Origin: CAZNQW01 sp964575225
Lineage (GTDB): Bacteria; Chloroflexota; Anaerolineae; JAAYZQ01
Length of the DNA stretch: 16,256 nt
Assembly: GCA_964575225.1 (NCBI GenBank)
Contig: CAZNQW010000072.1
Location: forward strand, 1 to 16,256
Reading direction: 5' to 3'
The position numbers and the translations under genes are program-made. Below are positions 12,720 to 16,256 of the stretch, piece by piece. The notes under the pieces are model-generated. The model was not told the DNA's origin. It saw only the letters and a list, made by a program, of their open reading frames with translations, and did no database searches. The stretch's first letter is position 1. Every line of letters begins with the position of its first letter.

Positions 12720-14603
12720 ATGAGAGGGATCGTGGATCAACAGTTGGAGCGGATTTTGCCCACGGTGAGCAAGCCGGCGCGCTACACCGGGGGGGAATGG
12801 AATAGCGTGGTCAAAGACTGGGAAGCCTGCGATGTGCGCTGGGCCCTGGCCTTTCCCGAGACCTATGAGATCGGCATGTCCAATCTGGGCATGGCCCTTC
12901 TATACGACATCCTGAATGGACAAGAAGGGGTGCTGGCAGAGCGGGTCTATGCACCCTGGGTGGATATGGAGCAGGCGATGCGGGCCGCCGGCCTGCGCCT
13001 CTTTGCGCTGGAGAGCCACCGTCCCCTGGCCGAATTTGACCTGATCGGCTTTAGCCTGCCCTACGAACAGCTTTACACCAACCTGCTGAATATGCTCGAT
13101 CTGGCCGGGTTGCCCATCATGGCGACCGAGCGCGATGCCCGCCATCCCTTGGTAATCGCCGGGGGTGGAGCGGTCTTTAATCCCGAACCGATGGCCGACT
13201 TTGTCGACCTGTTCGTGTTGGGCGACGGCGAAGAGGTCGTGGTGGATATCACCGAGGCCGTACGCCGCGCCAAGCAGGAAGGTGCGAGCCGCAAAGGCTT
13301 GTTAAGGCAGTTAGCCCAGATCCCCGGGATCTATGTGCCCCGCTTTTATGCGGTCGACTATCGCCCCGACGGCACCATCGCCGGGGTTCAGCCCACGGTG
13401 CCCGAGGCACAGATGCCGGTGCGCAAGCGGATCGTGGCTACCCTGCCACCGCCGGTGACCCGGCCTGTGGTGCCTTACATCGAGACGGTCCACAACCGGG
13501 CAGCCATCGAGATTCAGCGTGGCTGCACCCGTGGCTGCCGCTTTTGCCATGCCGGCATCGTCTACCGACCGGTGCGCGAGCGCCCCGTGGCAGAGGTTTT
13601 GGAGGCCATCGACGCCCTGGTGGCCCAGACCGGCTATGAGGAGATTGCGTTGCTGTCGCTCAGTTCCAGCGATTATCGCCCCATCGAGACGCTGATCCGC
13701 GAACTGGTAGCCCGCCACGGCGACCGGCACCTGTCGGTTTCGCTGCCCAGTTTGCGCATCGATTCGGTGTCGGTCGATCTGATGGAGCAGCTTCAGGCCA
13801 CCGGGCGGCGCTCCAGCTTTACCTTTGCCCCCGAGGCGGGCACCGAGCGCCTGCGCGGGGTGATCAACAAGCCGATTGCCGATGAGGACCTCCTGGCTGT
13901 GGTCGAAGAGGTCTATAGCCGGGGCTGGAAGACGATCAAGCTCTACTTTATGATCGGCCACCCAACCCAGACCCTGGAGGACGTAGCCGCCATCGTCGAT
14001 CTGGCGATGCGGGTGCGCGACGTAGGGCGGCGGGTGCTGGGGCGCAAGGCCCAGGTCCACATCGCCGTGTCGACGTTGGTGCCCAAAGCGCACACCCCTT
14101 TTCAATGGGTGCCCTTGGCTAGCGAAGACGAAGTGCGCCAACAGCAGGATTATCTGAAGGAACACCTCCGCGGGCCGGGCCTCAAGCTGAACTGGAATCG
14201 CTACCAGGAGACGCTTCTGGAGGCGGCGCTCTCCCGCGGCGACCGGCGCCTGGGGACCGTCATCCACCGGGCATGGCAGCTTGGCGCGCGGTTCGACGGC
14301 TGGGGCGATCAGTTCAAGGTCGAGGCCTGGCGCGAGGCCTTTCGAGAGGTCGGCCTGGAGGTGGGCTTTTACGCCTGGCGGCAGCCCGACCTGGAGGAGA
14401 TGTTGCCCTGGGATCACCTGGAAACGGGCGTCAGCAAGCGGTTCCTGATCCAGGACTATCAGGCCTCGTTGCGTGGCGAGAGCCGGGGCGATTGCCGCGA
14501 GCAGTGCTATGCCTGTGGCATCCTGTCGGCCTTTGGTCGGCAGCGGGCCGACCTGGCGGACGATGCCTGGGGCTGCCCGCCGGTGGATAGGAACAGCGAA
14601 TGA
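12720..14603 (+). CDS. B12-binding-type radical SAM protein (TIGR03960 family)
   Basis: A 627-residue protein of the TIGR03960 family, function unknown. It opens with the family segment 'ILPTVSKPARYTGGEWNSV', then a B12-binding-like domain ('LAFPETYEIGMSNLGM', 'DLIGFSLPYEQLYTNLLNML', 'VIAGGGAVFNPEPMADFVD'). I do not see a classical DxHxxG cobalamin-ligand motif. The radical SAM core holds CTRGCRFC (C269, C273, C276). A second CxxxCxxC, CREQCYAC (C592, C596, C599), near the C-terminus could hold another cluster. The start is uncertain: ATG 12720 has no clear ribosome binding site, while GTG 12732 has AGAGGG only 3 nt before it. The DUF2344 gene overlaps its stop by ATGA, which fits the known pairing of these two families, and ribosomal protein genes follow. 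A role linked to translation or RNA is an inference from context only. Confidence 0.88.
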   Translation: MRGIVDQQLERILPTVSKPARYTGGEWNSVVKDWEACDVRWALAFPETYEIGMSNLGMALLYDILNGQEGVLAERVYAPWVDMEQAMRAAGLRLFALESHRPLAEFDLIGFSLPYEQLYTNLLNMLDLAGLPIMATERDARHPLVIAGGGAVFNPEPMADFVDLFVLGDGEEVVVDITEAVRRAKQEGASRKGLLRQLAQIPGIYVPRFYAVDYRPDGTIAGVQPTVPEAQMPVRKRIVATLPPPVTRPVVPYIETVHNRAAIEIQRGCTRGCRFCHAGIVYRPVRERPVAEVLEAIDALVAQTGYEEIALLSLSSSDYRPIETLIRELVARHGDRHLSVSLPSLRIDSVSVDLMEQLQATGRRSSFTFAPEAGTERLRGVINKPIADEDLLAVVEEVYSRGWKTIKLYFMIGHPTQTLEDVAAIVDLAMRVRDVGRRVLGRKAQVHIAVSTLVPKAHTPFQWVPLASEDEVRQQQDYLKEHLRGPGLKLNWNRYQETLLEAALSRGDRRLGTVIHRAWQLGARFDGWGDQFKVEAWREAFREVGLEVGFYAWRQPDLEEMLPWDHLETGVSKRFLIQDYQASLRGESRGDCREQCYACGILSAFGRQRADLADDAWGCPPVDRNSE

Positions 14604-15271
14604 CGAACGACACGCCGGTCTATCAGCGCATCCGAGTCCAGTTTGGCAAAGGGGACCCGCTGAAATACATCTCTCACCTGGACCTGGCCCGCACCTGGGA
14701 GCGGGTTTTCCGCCGGGCCAGGCTGCCTGTGGCTCATTCGCAGGGGTTTAACCCCCGCCCGCGCTTTCAGATCGCCGCGGCACTGCCGGTGGGCGTGACC
14801 GGAGAGGGCGAACTGCTCGACATCTGGCTGTCTGAATACCTACCTCCGCGGCAGGTGGGCGAGCGCCTGCGCGCCGCAGCGCCGCCTGGTCTGGGAATCG
14901 GCCATGCCGAGGAGGTCGAACTGGCAGCCCCCTCGCTGCAATCTCAGATGCAAGCCGCCGACTACCGGGCCGTGGTCCACAGCAAAGAGTCGGTCGAAGG
15001 CATCCGGGTGCGCATCCAGGAATTTCTGGCGCTGCCCTCCTTGCTGCGCCCCAGGCAGCACAAGGGGAAATGGCAGACCTATGACCTGCGGCCCCTGGTG
15101 CAGACCCTGGAGGTGGAAGCGGGGGAGGGACAGGAGCGCGTGCTTTCCATGCGCTTACAGGCCAACGCCCAGGGTGCGGGCCGGCCCGATGAGGTACTCG
15201 ATGCCCTGGGCCTGGCCCCGGCGACCCGGTCGATTGTCCGAACCAACCTTTGCCTCGAGTTTGACAAATAG
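14600..15271 (+). CDS. DUF2344 (TIGR03936) radical-SAM-associated protein
   Basis: A 223-residue protein whose N-terminus has the clear family signature: 'RIRVQFGKGDPLKYISHLDLARTWERVFRRARLPVAHSQGFNPRPR' occupies residues 10-55. The middle and C-terminal parts (such as 'KWQTYDLRPLVQTLEV' at 157-172) also look family-like. The fold and activity are unknown to me; it is thought to work with the TIGR03960 radical SAM protein, to which it is fused in some bacteria. Here the two are separate but coupled by the ATGA overlap at 14600-14603. There is no cysteine motif, so it is probably a substrate- or RNA-handling partner rather than a second cluster enzyme (inference). The codons for F-D-K-stop contain the -35 box of the rplU promoter. 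Confidence 0.88.
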   Translation: MTNDTPVYQRIRVQFGKGDPLKYISHLDLARTWERVFRRARLPVAHSQGFNPRPRFQIAAALPVGVTGEGELLDIWLSEYLPPRQVGERLRAAAPPGLGIGHAEEVELAAPSLQSQMQAADYRAVVHSKESVEGIRVRIQEFLALPSLLRPRQHKGKWQTYDLRPLVQTLEVEAGEGQERVLSMRLQANAQGAGRPDEVLDALGLAPATRSIVRTNLCLEFDK

Positions 15272-15288
15272 CCAAGAGATGATATAAT
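15261..15288 (+). promoter_or_regulatory. Consensus promoter of rplU-rpmA-rpmE
   Basis: TTGACA (15261-15266), 16 bp, TATAAT (15283-15288), with extended -10 TGA (15280-15282). Both boxes are perfect. The -35 lies in the last codons of the DUF2344 gene. Expected start is near 15295, giving a leader of about 84 nt. Confidence 0.9.
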
Positions 15289-15304
15289 TCATTTTTGCAG
15301 GCTC

Positions 15305-15333
15305 AGCGGCGGGGTCTTGCCGACCCCTCCGCT
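15305..15333 (+). promoter_or_regulatory. Strong hairpin in the rplU leader
   Basis: AGCGG (15305-15309) pairs with CCGCT (15329-15333) and GGGGT (15311-15315) with ACCCC (15323-15327). There is one C/T mismatch between them and a 7-nt loop CTTGCCG. No U-tract follows (TTATTGATG), so it is not an intrinsic terminator. It is a candidate ribosomal-protein leader element, for example a site for autogenous control, but I claim no homology to known L21 leaders. Confidence 0.6.
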
Positions 15334-15365
15334 TATTGATGTGTTGGAACCCTAAGCCGTGGTTG

Positions 15366-15378
15366 GAGGAAAGTCCTC
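15366..15378 (+). promoter_or_regulatory. Hairpin covering the rplU Shine-Dalgarno
   Basis: GAGGA (15366-15370) and TCCTC (15374-15378) form a 5-bp stem over an AAG loop, ending at the base before the ATG. The left arm is most of the only Shine-Dalgarno (GGAGGA) for rplU, so when the stem forms, initiation should be hindered. Confidence 0.55.
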
Positions 15379-15690
15379 ATGTATGCAGTTGTCAAGACAG
15401 GTGGCAAGCAGTACCGTGTCAGTCCTGGCGATACCATCGACGTCGAAAAGTTGCCCTACGAAGTAGGAGAGCAGATCGAGCTGCCCCAGATCCTATTGGT
15501 GGCCAAAGACTCGGCCGTCGAGATCGGGCGGCCGTTGGTGGAAGGCGCCAAGGTCAAGGCCACGGTCACTCGCCAGGCGCGAGGTCGCAAGGTAGTAATT
15601 TTCCGACATCGATCCAGCAATCGCTATCGCCGCAAAAAGGGTCATCGGCAGCACTTTACCCGGCTGCGGATCGACGAGATTGTGGCGTAA
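15379..15690 (+). CDS. rplU: 50S ribosomal protein L21
   Basis: Binds 23S rRNA in the large subunit. 103 residues, the normal length. The N-terminus MYAVVKTGGKQYRVSPGD and the C-terminal 'FRHRSSNRYRRKKGHRQHFTRLRIDEI' (75-101) are diagnostic of L21. The ATG at 15379 is fixed by this N-terminus. First gene of rplU-rpmA-rpmE, 21 nt before rpmA, as in most bacteria. It follows the leader with two hairpins, which may give feedback control. Confidence 0.97.
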   Translation: MYAVVKTGGKQYRVSPGDTIDVEKLPYEVGEQIELPQILLVAKDSAVEIGRPLVEGAKVKATVTRQARGRKVVIFRHRSSNRYRRKKGHRQHFTRLRIDEIVA

Positions 15691-15711
15691 CGGGGATAGA
15701 GAGGTAGAGAG

Positions 15712-15978
15712 ATGGCACACAAAAAAGGCGGTGGCAGTAGCCGAAATGGCCGTGACAGCAAGGCCAAGAGGCTGGGTATCAAGCGCTTTGACGGAGAACA
15801 GGTGAACTGCGGCACCATCCTTGTCCGGCAACGCGGTACCAAGTTCAAACCGGGCAACAATGTGGGGCTGGGACGTGATTACACGATCTTTGCCACCATT
15901 GATGGATATGTGAGATTTGAGACGATCCGCGATAAACGCCAGCAGATCAGCGTTTACCCGGAGCGTGTGTCGGCATAG
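15712..15978 (+). CDS. rpmA: 50S ribosomal protein L27
   Basis: An 88-residue L27; its N-terminal tail reaches the peptidyl-transferase centre. The sequence starts directly with MAHKKGGGSSRNGRDSKAKR, so there is no N-terminal extension of the kind removed by a dedicated protease in Firmicutes. 'GNNVGLGRDYTIFATIDGYVRFE' (49-71) is typical core sequence. GAGAGG-rich sequence lies just before the ATG. It is followed after 11 nt by rpmE. Confidence 0.97.
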   Translation: MAHKKGGGSSRNGRDSKAKRLGIKRFDGEQVNCGTILVRQRGTKFKPGNNVGLGRDYTIFATIDGYVRFETIRDKRQQISVYPERVSA

Positions 15979-15989
15979 AAAGGCATAGC

Positions 15990-16217
15990 ATGAAAGAAGG
16001 AATTCACCCCAAGTATTTTCCGAAAGCCAAGGTCGTGTGCGCGTGTGGCAACACCTGGGAGACCGGGGCTACCCAAGAGGAGATCCGCACCGACGTCTGC
16101 TCTGCCTGCCACCCCTTTTTCACCGGTGAGCAGCGCATCGTGGACACCGCCGGTCAGGTCGAACGCTTTATGCGTCGCCTGGAAAGGCGTAGCGGGGGCT
16201 CCGAGCAGGAGTCCTAG
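15990..16217 (+). CDS. rpmE: 50S ribosomal protein L31, zinc-binding (C+) form
   Basis: 75 residues beginning MKEGIHPKYFPKAKVVCACGNTW in family-typical fashion. C17, C19, C37 and C40 form the zinc site of the C+ type, and 'CSACHPFFTGEQRIVDTAGQVERF' (37-60) is the diagnostic block. A short Ser/Glu-rich tail (about 66-75) follows. It lies 11 nt after rpmA with AAAGG before the ATG, so L21, L27 and L31 form one tight cluster here; in many bacteria rpmE is elsewhere. No terminator follows within the window. Confidence 0.96.
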   Translation: MKEGIHPKYFPKAKVVCACGNTWETGATQEEIRTDVCSACHPFFTGEQRIVDTAGQVERFMRRLERRSGGSEQES

Positions 16218-16256
16218 GTACGGAACGTGTGGATAGCAGAGGGCAAAGTGCGAGCT

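Noticed and set aside
16227..16256. GTG-initiated start of a further gene at the right edge
   Set aside because: Ten codons are open to the edge, and a conserved gene often follows rpmE, but there is no clear ribosome binding site and too little sequence to support a call.

Overview
This is a GC-rich bacterial chromosomal window holding ordinary single-copy genes with near-consensus housekeeping promoters. The ribosomal proteins (notably a CxC...CxxC L31), the NAD kinase that opens with an 'HHPK' segment, and a B12-type radical SAM protein plus DUF2344 pair next to rplU/rpmA suggest Chloroflexota, perhaps Anaerolineae-like. That placement rests on recognition only; no search was run. I see no tRNA or rRNA genes, insertion sequences, CRISPR arrays or phage genes.

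Left part (1-5790, all + strand). The 3' end of a beta-propeller-like protein is followed by a PAPS-type sulfotransferase, then hpnH and hpnG. HpnH and HpnG are the two enzymes that build the C35 ribosyl side chain of bacteriohopanepolyols. After its own promoter comes a multi-spanning processive glycosyltransferase of the cellulose-synthase/CslA type, closed by a strong hairpin terminator. Hopene cyclase is not in the window.

Middle part (5842-9565). NAD kinase (+) converges on a two-ATPase ABC-F protein (-). The ABC-F gene has a consensus promoter (TTGACA-17-TATAAT), then an 18-codon leader ORF with a perfect Shine-Dalgarno, a long stem inside that ORF, a textbook intrinsic terminator, and only then the ABC-F start. 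This is the layout of a ribosome-mediated transcription attenuator, as known for drug-inducible ABC-F ribosome-protection genes, and it is the most interesting item here. Divergent from it is a DUF1848 protein with a cysteine-rich C-terminus.

Minus-strand sugar operon (12525-9595). A dolichyl-phosphate-mannose-synthase-like GT2, a short-chain nucleotide-sugar epimerase/dehydratase whose YxxxK tyrosine is Asn, and a DegT/StrS-type aminotransferase form a tightly coupled operon (11-nt and 1-nt overlaps) behind a TTGACG-17-TATAAT promoter. They probably make an amino- or deoxy-sugar for surface glycans.

Right part (12637-16217, + strand). A TIGR03960-type radical SAM protein and a DUF2344 protein overlap by ATGA. 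A consensus promoter embedded in the end of the DUF2344 gene drives rplU-rpmA-rpmE (L21, L27, L31) through an 84-nt leader with a strong hairpin and a second hairpin that covers the rplU Shine-Dalgarno. The recurrent promoter form is TTGNNN-16/17-(TGN)TANNNT.
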